NCBI GenBank assembly: GCA_021780105.1
Contig: JAJXZJ010000064.1
Coordinates: forward strand, 1 to 64,000
Direction of reading: 5' to 3'
From: a bacterium
Lineage (GTDB): Bacteria; Verrucomicrobiota; Verrucomicrobiia; Limisphaerales; J093
DNA: 64,000 nucleotides
The position numbers were made by a program, and so were the translations under genes. Each line of letters begins with the position of its first letter. The first letter of the stretch is position 1. Shown here one piece after another: positions 25,367 through 35,577 of the stretch. The notes beneath the pieces are model-generated. The model made no database searches, was not told the origin of the DNA, and saw nothing but the letters and a program-made list of their open reading frames with translations.

Positions 25367-26860
25367 TCAAAGCTCCCAACCTTTGCGATATTCGCGGGTC
25401 AGATAGCGATCGGCCCCCGGCACGTTGGCGATCTTCATGTTCGCGGCATCCCAGAGCAGACGTTTGCCGCCCAGACGCAGCGAAATCGCGCCCAGGTTGA
25501 ACGCCTCGGAAATCGGTCCCGCCAACAGAAAATTGCCCACCGTCGGCTCACCGCCTTGAAAGGCCCGGACCCACGCGCTCGATTTTCGCGTGGAAGGCTT
25601 CAAGTTGCGCGTCGCCTCCTGGAATTCGCGGTTCTTGCTTTGCGGAATGACCGCCGGCGATTCACCGAGGAAGCCGGCGAGAATCCTGCCTTGCTCGCAC
25701 ACAAGCATCATGCCTTCGGCAGGCAGTTCGCGGCCATCAGCCACCAGTTCATCAGGCGTGGGTGGGCGAATGCCGCCGTCATACCAGAAAAGGTCCAGCG
25801 CGGGCCGGTCTCCTTTGGCCGCAAACCGGAAGCGGATCGTGCAGGCCGCGGGGAACGCATAATCATTGTGGATCTTGGTGCTCACGTGGTCATGGATGGC
25901 GCACAGGTGGCTGGGCGTGGATTCCACCCAGACCGGCGCGTCCAGACCCCATTCCGCAAACACCGGCCAGAGGCTGTAATGGCCCATGTCGGCGACCGCG
26001 CCGGCACCGAATTCATACCAGCCGCGGAATACGGCGTTCGTGTAATGCGGATGATACGGGCGGAATGGCGCCGGCCCCAGCCAAAGGTCCCAGTCAAATC
26101 CCTCCGGCACCGGCGGCGTGTCCCGGGGGATCACCGGGTATTGCGGCCAGACCGGCCGGTTCGACCAATTATGGATTTCGCGCAAGGCTCCGAGGTGGCC
26201 GGCGCGAATCCATTCCGCCACGGCGTGAATGTTTTCATTGGCCGACGCCGGCAGAAAATGCGTGGGCACCTTGGTTTGCCGGGCGGTTTCAATGACCAGT
26301 CGCGCCTCGCGCACGCGGTTCGCCAGCGGTTTATGCACCATCACCGCCTTGCCTTGCTTCATGGCGGCAATTGCGATCGTGGCATGGAGGTGATCCGGCG
26401 TCATGATCTTCACCGCGTCCAAGCCCGGTTCCTTGGCGAGCAATTCGCGGAAATCCGCATACACTGTGCAGCCTTGGTATTTTTCGGAACCGCGCCGGTT
26501 CGCGTAATACGTCTCCACCATCTCCTTGGCGACGACGCGTCCGCCGGGGATGCCCCGTGTGCCGGCCCGCCAGTCGGTTTTGCCGATGGCCGCGGCGATG
26601 CCCGACCGCAGGCCGTCCCTGGACCAGTCCACGTAATTGTCGCTGTCCGTGTTGGGATCGCACACCGCCACCACCTGCACATTCGGCAGCGGCAGCAGGT
26701 CAATCATCTCGCGCAATCCCTGGGTGCCGCAGCCGATCAACGCCAGCGTGAGCTTCCCGCTGGGCGGTGTCTGCCCGGCGGCGCCGAGGACGTGACTGGG
26801 AACGATGGTTAACGCCGTCGCGGACACGCCGGCACATTTCAAAAAGCTTCGTCGCTGCAT
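25367..26860 (-). CDS. Tat-exported Gfo/Idh/MocA family oxidoreductase
   Basis: 497 residues. The N-terminus has a Tat-type signal (MQRRSFLKCAG, hydrophobic region to VLGAAG). The Rossmann domain starts LTLALIGCGTQGLREM, with DPNTDSDNY in the cofactor region. It then has PDHLHATIAIAAMKQGKAVMVHKPLA, which matches the PxxxH and EKP (here HKP) motifs of NAD(P)-dependent sugar and inositol dehydrogenases. The C-terminal barrel includes WSNRPVWPQYP, FDWDLWLGPAP, GAGAVADMGHYSLWP and NFLLAGPISEAFNLG. This Tat-exported, 480-500-residue class is abundant in Planctomycetes and Verrucomicrobia and its substrate is unknown. A promoter region is shared with the divergent PQQ-propeller gene. Confidence 0.88.
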   Translation of the reverse strand: MQRRSFLKCAGVSATALTIVPSHVLGAAGQTPPSGKLTLALIGCGTQGLREMIDLLPLPNVQVVAVCDPNTDSDNYVDWSRDGLRSGIAAAIGKTDWRAGTRGIPGGRVVAKEMVETYYANRRGSEKYQGCTVYADFRELLAKEPGLDAVKIMTPDHLHATIAIAAMKQGKAVMVHKPLANRVREARLVIETARQTKVPTHFLPASANENIHAVAEWIRAGHLGALREIHNWSNRPVWPQYPVIPRDTPPVPEGFDWDLWLGPAPFRPYHPHYTNAVFRGWYEFGAGAVADMGHYSLWPVFAEWGLDAPVWVESTPSHLCAIHDHVSTKIHNDYAFPAACTIRFRFAAKGDRPALDLFWYDGGIRPPTPDELVADGRELPAEGMMLVCEQGRILAGFLGESPAVIPQSKNREFQEATRNLKPSTRKSSAWVRAFQGGEPTVGNFLLAGPISEAFNLGAISLRLGGKRLLWDAANMKIANVPGADRYLTREYRKGWEL

Positions 26861-27069
26861 AACATTGGTTCAGGCGTTGGTGATAGGCCCGGCACACGGG
26901 ATTTACAATCCGAAAACAGCCTTCCGCCCGCGCGCCGGAAGTGGCTTGCTTTGGCTGGGTCGCGTCCGGGCGCCGTCCTCGGCAGGCCACAGCGCCCCGA
27001 AAGCCCGCAGACGCATGACTTGCCTCGCGCAAGATTGACTTGCCGCCGCATCCGCTTCAACCTGCGTTG

Positions 27070-28461
27070 ATGAGCGATGACCATGGACCGTTCGTCCTTC
27101 ACAGCAGAGGTTTAAGCAACGTCAACCGCCGCCGGCTGCTGGCCTTTCTGGCGCTGCTCGGATTGTGCTTGAGCCTTCCGGCCGCCAACGCGGACTGGCC
27201 GGAGTTTCGCGGTCCGCGGGGCGATGGCCATGCCGATGCTCCAGGAGCGAAGCCCGTCGGCCTGCCGCTGCACTGGAGCGAGACGAACAACGTCCGGTGG
27301 AAAACGACGATTCCCTTTCGCGGCTGGTCCACGCCGGTGGTGATGGGCGGCCAGGTCTGGTTGACGACCGCGACGGAGGACGGCCATGACTTCTTTGCCC
27401 TCGGCCTGGATGCCCAGACCGGACAGGTTCATTTCAACGAAAAGCTGTTCCACAGTGACAATCCAGAGCCGCTCGGCAACGGGGCTTCGATGAACGGCTA
27501 CGCGACGCCGTCGCCGGCCATTGAACCCGGCCGGGTTTATGTCCACTTCGGCAGCTTTGGCACGGCCTGTCTGGACACCGCCACGGGCAAACCGATCTGG
27601 AAACGGGACGATTTGCGCTGCCGTCATTACCGCGGCCCGTCGTCGTCGCTGGTCCTGTTTGACAACCTGGTGATCCTGACGATGGACGGCGTGGATCTGC
27701 AATATCTGGTGGCGCTCGACCAAGCGACCGGCCAGACCGTCTGGAAAACCGATCGCTCGGTGGCGTGGAACGACGAGAACGTGCCCGGACAAATGGCGCG
27801 GGACGGCGACCTGCGCAAGGCCCACAGCACCCCGCTGATCGTGACCATTGCCGGGCAGCCCCGGATGTTCAGCGCGGGCGCCAAGGCGGCCTATGCCTAC
27901 GATCCCCGCACGGGCAAGGAGCTGTGGAAGGTTCAATACAACGACTGGTCGGCGGCGCCCGTGCCGGTCTATGGCGACGGCCTGGTCTTCTTTGTCACCG
28001 GCTTCACGAGAGGCGATCTCCTGGCGGTCAAACCGGAGGGCCAGGGCGATGTGACGGACAAGAACGTGGTCTGGAAATTCAACACCCGCGTGGGGAAATA
28101 TTCCTCGCCGCTGCTCGTGGACGGCCTGCTCTACACGGTCGCGGAGGAAGGTTTTCTCACCTGCCTCGAGGCGACCTCCGGCCAGGTCGTTTGGAAGGGG
28201 CGGATTCCCGGCAAATATGCGGCCTCGCCCATCTATGCCGACGGACGGCTGTATTTCTTCAACCAGCAGGGCACGGCCACGGTCCTCAAGCCGGGTCGCG
28301 CGCTGGAGGTGCTGGCGACGAACACCCTCAATGACGGCTTCATGGCTTCGCCAGCGGTGGCGGACAAGGCGTTGTTCTTGCGCACCCGGACGCATTTATA
28401 CCGCATTGAAGCCACGCCCGGAGCCGAGGCGGCACGTCACACCGGCACGCCGTCAATTTGA
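27070..28461 (+). CDS. Secreted PQQ-like beta-propeller protein (BamB-like)
   Basis: 463 residues from the ATG at 27070; a TTG 30 bp upstream is also in frame. A hydrophobic export segment (RRRLLAFLALLGLCLSLPAANA) follows a polar leader of about 20 residues. The rest is a PQQ-type propeller: WPEFRGPRGDGHA, NVRWKTTIPFRGWSTPVV, DTATGKPIWKRDDL, TGQTVWKTDRS, TGKELWKVQYN, VVWKFNTRVGKYSSPLL, and EATSGQVVWKGRIPGKY. These proteins, common in Verrucomicrobia and Planctomycetes, lack the catalytic residues of quinoprotein dehydrogenases; a scaffold or binding role is inferred. It ends convergently with the aldo/keto reductase. Confidence 0.88.
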   Translation: MSDDHGPFVLHSRGLSNVNRRRLLAFLALLGLCLSLPAANADWPEFRGPRGDGHADAPGAKPVGLPLHWSETNNVRWKTTIPFRGWSTPVVMGGQVWLTTATEDGHDFFALGLDAQTGQVHFNEKLFHSDNPEPLGNGASMNGYATPSPAIEPGRVYVHFGSFGTACLDTATGKPIWKRDDLRCRHYRGPSSSLVLFDNLVILTMDGVDLQYLVALDQATGQTVWKTDRSVAWNDENVPGQMARDGDLRKAHSTPLIVTIAGQPRMFSAGAKAAYAYDPRTGKELWKVQYNDWSAAPVPVYGDGLVFFVTGFTRGDLLAVKPEGQGDVTDKNVVWKFNTRVGKYSSPLLVDGLLYTVAEEGFLTCLEATSGQVVWKGRIPGKYAASPIYADGRLYFFNQQGTATVLKPGRALEVLATNTLNDGFMASPAVADKALFLRTRTHLYRIEATPGAEAARHTGTPSI

Positions 28462-28496
28462 ACGTTCCCGGTTCGCCGGACAAACTTGCGCCACAA

Positions 28497-28522
28497 CTTT
28501 CACCGTCGCTTTGCGGTGAAAG
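28497..28522. other. Stem-loop between convergent genes
   Basis: A perfect 9-bp inverted repeat CTTTCACCG/CGGTGAAAG with an 8-nt loop lies in the 110-bp gap between the PQQ-propeller gene and the aldo/keto reductase. No U-tract, so it is not a classical terminator, but the position suggests a transcript end or processing site. Confidence 0.4.
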
Positions 28523-28571
28523 CGGCGGAGTTCGCCAGGGGCAGGTTGTGACGGGATGGTGGCGGCGCCCG

Positions 28572-29558
<987 letters not shown>

Positions 29559-30342
29559 TGTCGCAGCCTTTGTTCTGTTTCGACGGCGCACGGATCAACT
29601 CCGTGCCGCCTCTTGTCCACGCAGCATAGCGTGTCCGCTCAAATCGCGCGATTCATTCCGCCGGCAGCATCATGTCCACCCGTCTGAAAGCGGCTGTCAA
29701 ACGCGCCAACGTGGCCCTCGGCCACGCATTAAAATACCCGCCACGCGTAGATCAGGACCCCGGCAGCAGCGATTGCCGGTGCGCACCAGACCCGGCATTC
29801 AACGACGGAGGCAGCATGAAGGTCCGCGCGGGCACACTTGCAAAGGGCGCGGAAACGGCATCCGCCGCATTCGGCAATCGCGCACGCGGAAGGGCGGCCC
29901 GCACCGGAGGCAGGCCCGGACACTGGCCTGGCGGCCCTGACGGCGTTGTGTGCGGGCGCATAATAATGCATTCATCTTGTCTCCAGGCGGCAAGATTCAA
30001 AGTGAAGAATTTCCAGATTGACCGCGTTGCCGAACATCAGAGCAGCGTAATTTTTCCATTTCAAACCCTATTTTAACGGAGGGCTTTGTCGAACCGGTGA
30101 CGATGACAGCGGTCGCCCCCGACGGTTCGAACGCAACGCTTGCCACCAAGCCCATCGAGTGACGGGCCACGAAGCCATCGTGCAACGGCTCTGCGCTGAC
30201 GGCCTTGTCAGATTCATGACTACTCGTGGGAACGCTCAGCGGTCGGTGTAGTTGCGCGTTGTTTGAGAGCTGCCGGGCGGGGCCAGGCATGGCGTGCTCT
30301 GCGTGTCCGCGCCGGGTGGGCCACCGGTTTGCCTGGACCGGG
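29559..30342. other. 784-bp intergenic region, no convincing gene
   Basis: Between the aldo/keto reductase and the efflux operon. All six frames are partly open, which is expected at this GC content. One minus-strand frame (29729-29971) encodes an 80-residue Cys-rich peptide with seven cysteines (CGGCRFRALCKC core) and a hydrophobic C-terminal stretch, but I cannot match it to a family and a competing frame has the better ribosome site. Another minus frame (29997-30290) of 97 codons is unassigned. Confidence 0.4.
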
Positions 30343-31794
30343 TCACCGGGACGAGATCGCCACGGGGCGGTTCGCCGGCCCGCTGCCGGGCGCTTCCCAG
30401 CCCCCGCCGAGGGCCTTGTAGAGCGTGACGAGGTTGAGCGACACGTCGCGCTCGCTTTGCGCGAGCTGGTCCTCGGATTGATAGAGCGAACGCTCCGCGT
30501 CCAGCACGTTGAGGAAGCTGGCCAGACCGTTGCCGTAAAGTTGATTCGCCAGGTGGACGGCCTCGCGGTCGGCCGTCACCGCATCGGCCAGCGAGCGATG
30601 TCGCACCTGTTCGTTGGCGTAGGCGACCAGTGCGTCTTCAACCTCCTTGAAGGCGTTCAAGGTGGTTTGCTCGTAGCGCACCAAGGCCTGTTCCTGGCGC
30701 GCGTTTTGCACGCGGATGTTGGCGCGAATCCGGCCGGCGTCGAACACCCGCCATTGCACGGTCGGGCCGGCGGACCAGAACCGGCTGCCGGGTTCAAACC
30801 AGTCGCTCGCGGTGATGCTCTGCAAACCCGCCGAGCCGGTGAGGGAGAACTTCGGGAAGAGGTCGGCGGTCGCCACGCCAATATCGGCCGTGGCCGCAGC
30901 CAGCAAGCGCTCGGCCTGCCACACGTCCGGCCGGCGTTGCAAAAGGTCGGATGGCAGGCCCACCGGCACGGCGGGCGGCACGGGCGGAACCGGCGCCACG
31001 GCGGACAACTCCGCCTGCAACGCGCCGGGCGTTTGCGCCAGGAGGACGTCGAGGCTGTGCATCGCCGCCTGAAGCTGGCTGTTCAGCGCCGGCACCTGGG
31101 CGCGCGTGGTGGCGAGCAGGGACGCCGCCTGTTGCACGTCGAGATCGCTTGTCAGGCCGTTGCGGAAACGGTCCTGCGTGAGCGACAGCGCGTCGGTTTG
31201 CGCCTTGATGTTTTCCTGCGTGATCCTCAGGCGGTCCTGGAGCGCGCGGACTTCGAGGTAGTTTCGCGCCACCTCCGCGTAGAGACTGACACGCACGAAC
31301 TCACGGCCGTATTCCACGGCGACGAGGTTCGCGTTGGCGGCCTCCGTTTGGCGGCGAACCCCGCCGAAGACGTCCAGTTCCCATGCCGCGTCGAAGCCGG
31401 TTTGAAAAACGTCGTAATCCAGCGGCACGCCGGGCGGAAACGGTAGAGGACCGTTTTGGCTGTAACGCACGCGGGAATAGGAGCCGTTCGCGTCGAGCGT
31501 CGGCCATTTGCCGGCGCCAGCCACCGCGCGCGCGGCCCGCGCTTCACGCACGCGGGCCTCGGCCAGCCGGAGATCGAGATTCGTTGTTGCCGCGCGGGCC
31601 ATCAGCGAGTCGAGTTCCGGATCGTGGAACGCGCGCCACCAGTCGGCGGCGGCGACGGTGGCGTTCGTTTCGCCGCCGCCGAGCGGTTCGTGCCACTGCG
31701 TGGGCGCGGCCGGCTTCGGCGGTTGGTAGTTGGGACCGACGGTGCAGCCGGCCAGCACGGCCGTCAGCAACGCAGAAATCAGCATTCGTTTCAT
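30343..31794 (-). CDS. Outer-membrane efflux lipoprotein (NodT/OprM/TolC-like)
   Basis: 483 residues. A lipoprotein signal ends at LAGC (MKRMLISALLTAVLAGC), then TVGPNYQPPKPAAP. The OEP domain occupies the rest as two repeats: ATTNLDLRLAEARVREARAARAVAG, the QTGFDAAWELDVFGGVRRQTEAA block typical of NodT-family proteins, RVSLYAEVARNYLEVRALQDRL, and the second-repeat block VGLPSDLLQRRPDVWQAERLLAAATADIGVATA. It forms the outer-membrane channel of a tripartite pump with the two genes upstream (7 bp from the MFS stop). Length is typical. Confidence 0.95.
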   Translation of the reverse strand: MKRMLISALLTAVLAGCTVGPNYQPPKPAAPTQWHEPLGGGETNATVAAADWWRAFHDPELDSLMARAATTNLDLRLAEARVREARAARAVAGAGKWPTLDANGSYSRVRYSQNGPLPFPPGVPLDYDVFQTGFDAAWELDVFGGVRRQTEAANANLVAVEYGREFVRVSLYAEVARNYLEVRALQDRLRITQENIKAQTDALSLTQDRFRNGLTSDLDVQQAASLLATTRAQVPALNSQLQAAMHSLDVLLAQTPGALQAELSAVAPVPPVPPAVPVGLPSDLLQRRPDVWQAERLLAAATADIGVATADLFPKFSLTGSAGLQSITASDWFEPGSRFWSAGPTVQWRVFDAGRIRANIRVQNARQEQALVRYEQTTLNAFKEVEDALVAYANEQVRHRSLADAVTADREAVHLANQLYGNGLASFLNVLDAERSLYQSEDQLAQSERDVSLNLVTLYKALGGGWEAPGSGPANRPVAISSR

Positions 31795-31801
31795 GGCGTC
31801 A

Positions 31802-33376
31802 TCAATGCGCAGCGGCGGACGGGTGGTGATGGGCTGGAGGCCGCCGCAGCAGGAAGACCAGCGCCACGGAGGCGACGCAAATCAGCGCCAGCCAGCGGAA
31901 GTTGTCCACGTAGGCGAGCACGTTGGCCTGTCGCACGAGGGAGTGGTAGATCATGCCCTCGGAAACCGACCGGGCTGAAACGTCCCCCAGCGAGGGGGCG
32001 AGCGAGTTGTGCAACGCGTGCAAGCGGTCCGTGAACGCGGGATCGTAGGGCGTCAGGTGGCTGACCAGGATCGTCTGGTGCCCTTGCGCCGCGCGCGCCA
32101 CCATGGCCGTGGTGATGGAAATGCCGAGGCTGCCGCCGACGTTGCGCATCAGGTTGTAGATGCCCGTGGCGCTGCCCATCAATTCGTTGGACAGCATCGC
32201 CATGGTCGTCGTGGAGAGCGGGACAAAAATCATTGGCATGCCCAGCCCCTGGACAAAGTTCGGCAGCATGATGTTGGTTTGCGCGATGTGGAGATTGATA
32301 TCGCCCAGCAGGAACGTGCTCACGCCGACGAGCAGGAAGCCGCAGCCGATGAGTTTGCGGTTGTCCACCCGGCCAGTGAGGATGCCGACGAAGGGCATGA
32401 TGCACAAAGCGCCCAGGCCGCGCGGGCTTTGTGCCAGGCCGCTGTTCAGCGCCGGATACCCCATCAAGTTTTGCAGGAACTGCGGCAGCAACGTCAGCGG
32501 GCTGTAGATGATCACACCCATGATCGTGATCAAGGCCGTGCCGACGGCGAAGTTGCGGTTCTTGAGCACGCGCAGGTTGACGATCGGTTTGTCCACCCGC
32601 AGTTCCCAGATGAAAAAAATCAACGAGGCGACGACACAGATCAACACGAACCACCGCAGCCAGACCGCCCCGAACCAGTCCACCTCCTGGCCCTTGTCCA
32701 GCACCACCTGCAGCGTGGCGAACATGATCACCAGCAGCCCCAGACCCACGAAGTCCATGCGGCCGGGGCGGGCGTCCCGGATATACGGCGGATCGTGAAC
32801 GAAGCGTTCGATCATCGAAATGGCGAGGAAGCCCACCGGAATGTTGATGTAGAAAATCCACCGCCAGGAATAATGATCGGTGATCCAGCCGCCCAGCACG
32901 GGACCGATCACCGGCGCCACCACCACGCCCAGGCCGTAGGCGGCCATCGCCTGACCACGCCGCGAGGGCGGAAAACTTTCCAGCAAGATCGCCTGCGCCA
33001 GCGGTTGCAGCGCCCCGCCACCCGCGCCCTGCAACACCCGCGCCAGGACCAGAAAACCCAGCGTGGGCGCCGCCCCGCACAACAGGGAGGCAAACGTGAA
33101 TATGGCAATGCAACTGATGAGAAATCGCTTCCGCCCGAAACGCAACGAGAACCACGCGCTGGCCGGCAGCACCACGGCGTTCGACACCAGGTAGCTGGTC
33201 GCCACCCACGTCGCCTCGTCCGTGGTGGCCGAGAGATTGCCGGCCATGTGTGGCATGGAGACGGTGACGATGGTGGTGTCCAGCACCTCCATGAACGTCG
33301 CCAGCATCACCGCCACGGCGATGATCCACGGCGGTTCGGGATGAACTCCCGTTTGCGCGGCGGTCGCCGTGCTCAT
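31802..33376 (-). CDS. DHA2-family MFS multidrug efflux pump (EmrB/QacA)
   Basis: 524 residues with 14 predicted membrane spans. DHA2 signatures: MLATFMEVLDTTIVTVSMPHMAG (motif D1), ASAWFSLRFGRKRFL (motif A), LVLARVLQGAGGGALQPLAQA (motif B), and GVVVAPVIGPVLGGWIT (motif C of drug-proton antiporters). It exports hydrophobic compounds or anions using the proton gradient, with EmrA and the TolC-like lipoprotein as partners. Its ATG (33376) overlaps the EmrA TGA as ATGA. The operon order is adaptor, pump, outer-membrane channel. A divergent LysR gene lies upstream. Confidence 0.95.
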   Translation of the reverse strand: MSTATAAQTGVHPEPPWIIAVAVMLATFMEVLDTTIVTVSMPHMAGNLSATTDEATWVATSYLVSNAVVLPASAWFSLRFGRKRFLISCIAIFTFASLLCGAAPTLGFLVLARVLQGAGGGALQPLAQAILLESFPPSRRGQAMAAYGLGVVVAPVIGPVLGGWITDHYSWRWIFYINIPVGFLAISMIERFVHDPPYIRDARPGRMDFVGLGLLVIMFATLQVVLDKGQEVDWFGAVWLRWFVLICVVASLIFFIWELRVDKPIVNLRVLKNRNFAVGTALITIMGVIIYSPLTLLPQFLQNLMGYPALNSGLAQSPRGLGALCIMPFVGILTGRVDNRKLIGCGFLLVGVSTFLLGDINLHIAQTNIMLPNFVQGLGMPMIFVPLSTTTMAMLSNELMGSATGIYNLMRNVGGSLGISITTAMVARAAQGHQTILVSHLTPYDPAFTDRLHALHNSLAPSLGDVSARSVSEGMIYHSLVRQANVLAYVDNFRWLALICVASVALVFLLRRPPAHHHPSAAAH

Positions 33377-34458
33377 CGCACCTCCACCGTCGGGACCACG
33401 GACATGCCTGGCCCCAGCGTCTGGCTGATCGCGGCGACGTCGCCATCGAATACGATCTTCACCGGCACGCGCTGGACGATTTTGACGTAGTTGCCGGTGG
33501 CGTTCTCCGGCGGCATGAGGCTGAACCGCGCGCCGGTGCCGGCCTGAATGCTGTCCACGTGGCCCTTGAACTTGTGCTCCGGATAGGCGTCCACTTCGAT
33601 GCTGACCGGCTGTTCGGGCCGCATCCGGTCCAATTGCGTCTCCTTGAAATTGGCGACCACCCAGACCTGGTGTGGCACGATGGCGAGCAACGACTGCCCC
33701 ACCTGCACGTAGGCGCCCGGCTCGACCGCCTTCCGCGTCACCCGCCCGTCCTCCAGCGCGACCAACCGTGTGTAGGACAAGTTCAGTTCGGCCTGATGCA
33801 CGGCGGCCTCCGCCTGCTGCACGCCGGCGCCCGCGGTTTCAATCCTGGCTTTTGCCAGTGTCACCTGCGCCCCGGCGGCGCGTGCCTGGTTGCGGGCGAC
33901 CTCCACCCGCGCGGCGGTCGTCCGCGCCTGCGTCGCCGCCAGGTCCAGCGCGCTTTGCGACACCGCGCGGCTTTCCACGGACTGGTAACGCTTCAAGTCG
34001 GCCGCCGCCTGCTGGGCGTCCGCCTCCAGGGCCGACACGTTTGCGCCCGCCTCGTCGGCCTGGGCCTGATCGGCGTCAACCTGCGCCCTGGCTTGATCCA
34101 ACTGGCTGCGTGCCGCCGCCAGCGCGGCCCTGGCCTCCTCCCGGCGCGTTTCGTAGTCGCGCGGATCAATCTCCAACAGCAGGTCGCCTTGTTTGACGGA
34201 TTGGTTGTCCTTCACCAGCACCCGCGTCACGCGCCCGGCCACCTGCGGGGCCACCGAGGTGACGTGCGCCTCGATGAACGCGTCGTCGGTGGATTCAAAC
34301 GGAGCGACAAAGCGCCGGTAATAGCCGCCCCCGGCGAGGCCCGCGAGCGCCAGGATGACGCCAACAATCAGGCGCTTCCGGCCTGGCGCAGATTTCGGCG
34401 GCGTGGCGCCGTTCCCGGGGGCGCTCGTGGCCGCCGCTTCGGTTGTGCTGTCAGTCAT
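33373..34458 (-). CDS. HlyD/EmrA-type membrane fusion protein
   Basis: 361 residues from the ATG at 34458 (MTDSTTEAAATSAPG); a longer frame upstream has no similarity. One N-terminal transmembrane helix (RKRLIVGVILALAGLAGGGYY, about residues 28-48). Then a lipoyl half-motif (FIEAHVTSVAPQVAGRVTRVLVKDNQSVKQGDLLLEID) and a long coiled-coil hairpin rich in Ala/Gln/Glu (about 105-225), followed by LSYTRLVALEDGRVTRKAVEPGAYVQVGQSL and a barrel domain with VVANFKETQLDRM. It bridges the inner-membrane pump and the outer-membrane channel. First gene of the efflux operon; the regulatory region lies upstream. Confidence 0.95.
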   Translation of the reverse strand: MTDSTTEAAATSAPGNGATPPKSAPGRKRLIVGVILALAGLAGGGYYRRFVAPFESTDDAFIEAHVTSVAPQVAGRVTRVLVKDNQSVKQGDLLLEIDPRDYETRREEARAALAAARSQLDQARAQVDADQAQADEAGANVSALEADAQQAAADLKRYQSVESRAVSQSALDLAATQARTTAARVEVARNQARAAGAQVTLAKARIETAGAGVQQAEAAVHQAELNLSYTRLVALEDGRVTRKAVEPGAYVQVGQSLLAIVPHQVWVVANFKETQLDRMRPEQPVSIEVDAYPEHKFKGHVDSIQAGTGARFSLMPPENATGNYVKIVQRVPVKIVFDGDVAAISQTLGPGMSVVPTVEVR

Positions 34459-34603
34459 AATCAAATGGTCAATCCGGCGCGGCCGGTCATGCGCTGTTTC
34501 TCCTCCGCGGAGGCGTGCGTCCGCCGGCGGGCTGCGCGCGGAATGAACGCACGCCCAGTCTAGCCGCAAACCGTGGTCTGACGAATATCATGTTGGTTTT
34601 CCC

Positions 34604-34624
34604 GCCATACCTTTATGATATGGC
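34604..34624. promoter_or_regulatory. LysR-type operator in the efflux/LysR intergenic region
   Basis: An inverted repeat GCCATA-N9-TATGGC contains the T-N11-A core expected of LysR-type boxes (T34608, A34620). It lies directly before the LysR start codon (34627). A second, wider palindrome, ATATCAT (34585-34591) and ATGATAT (34615-34621), overlaps it. Both fit autoregulation of the LysR gene and control of the divergent efflux operon whose start is 146 bp away. Confidence 0.6.
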
Positions 34625-34626
34625 GC

Positions 34627-35544
34627 ATGGAACTGCGCCATCTGCGTTACTTCGTCGTGGCTGCCGAGGAATTGAACATCAGTCACGCCGCCAAACGGCT
34701 GCACGTGTCACAGCCCCCGCTGAGCCGGCAGCTCCGCGATCTGGAGACGGAAATTGGCGCGGCCCTGTTTGAACGCAGCCGGCGCGGACTGCGGCTGACG
34801 GAGGCCGGCCGCTCGTTTTTGAAGGAGGCGCAGGCGATCCTGCGGCACAGCCAGCGCGCGGTGGAACTGGCACGGGCGGCCGACCGCGGCGAGGCCGGGC
34901 ATCTGGAAATTGCCTACGTCGGCGCGGTGGGCGGCGTCTTTCTTCCGCGGGTGATGCGCCGGTTCCGGCAACGTTTTCCCCTCGTGGAGTTCGGCGTGCG
35001 ACAGTTGGACCCGCAGCAGCAGGTCGCAGCGCTGCTCGACAACCAGATTGATCTGGGCTTCATCGGCATGCGTTTCCCAGGATTCCAGAAGGAGCTGGGG
35101 TTCGAGTGCATCCGCCAGGCCGAAATCATGGTGGCGCTGCCGCCGGACCATCCGCTGCCGGCCGGACCGATCCGTTTGCCGGCGCTGGCGCGCGAGCGGT
35201 TCATTTTCCTCGAATCCGCCATCAGCCCGCCGTTCCATGACTGGCTGCTCGACCTGTGCCGGACGGCCGGCTTCGTGCCGGACATCGCGTATGCCGTGGA
35301 CAGCGCGCCGACGTTGCTGGATTTCGTGTCGGCCGGCTTTGGCGTGGCGCTCGTGCCGGAACTGTTTCAGCGTTACGTCGCCACGGAAGCGGTTTTCCGC
35401 CCGCTGCAGAATTGTCCCGCGACGCTCGACTTGTTCGTGGCGTGGCGCCGGGCGAATCCCTCCCCCACCCTGCTGACGTTCCTGAAATTGCTGCGCGAAC
35501 AGAACCCCCTCGCCGGCAAGGCGGCCGGCAAGCACAAACCGTGA
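34627..35544 (+). CDS. LysR-family transcriptional regulator
   Basis: 305 residues from the ATG at 34627 (MELRHLRYFVVAAEE), which is the canonical LysR start; an ATG 12 bp earlier is in frame. The winged helix-turn-helix is typical (NISHAAKRLHVSQPPLSRQLRDLE, residues about 17-40, then LFERSRRGLRLTEAGRSFL). The substrate-binding domain follows at about 88-295: LEIAYVGAVGGVFLPRVMRRF, ALLDNQIDLGFIGMRF, ADHPL-like PDHPLPAGPIRL, and GFGVALVPELF. It is similar in layout to BenM/CatR-type regulators. Its position, divergent to the efflux operon, suggests it senses a compound exported by the pump. Confidence 0.95.
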   Translation: MELRHLRYFVVAAEELNISHAAKRLHVSQPPLSRQLRDLETEIGAALFERSRRGLRLTEAGRSFLKEAQAILRHSQRAVELARAADRGEAGHLEIAYVGAVGGVFLPRVMRRFRQRFPLVEFGVRQLDPQQQVAALLDNQIDLGFIGMRFPGFQKELGFECIRQAEIMVALPPDHPLPAGPIRLPALARERFIFLESAISPPFHDWLLDLCRTAGFVPDIAYAVDSAPTLLDFVSAGFGVALVPELFQRYVATEAVFRPLQNCPATLDLFVAWRRANPSPTLLTFLKLLREQNPLAGKAAGKHKP

Positions 35545-35577
35545 CGCTCGCTCCGGCTGGCACGCCACGGGCCGCCC

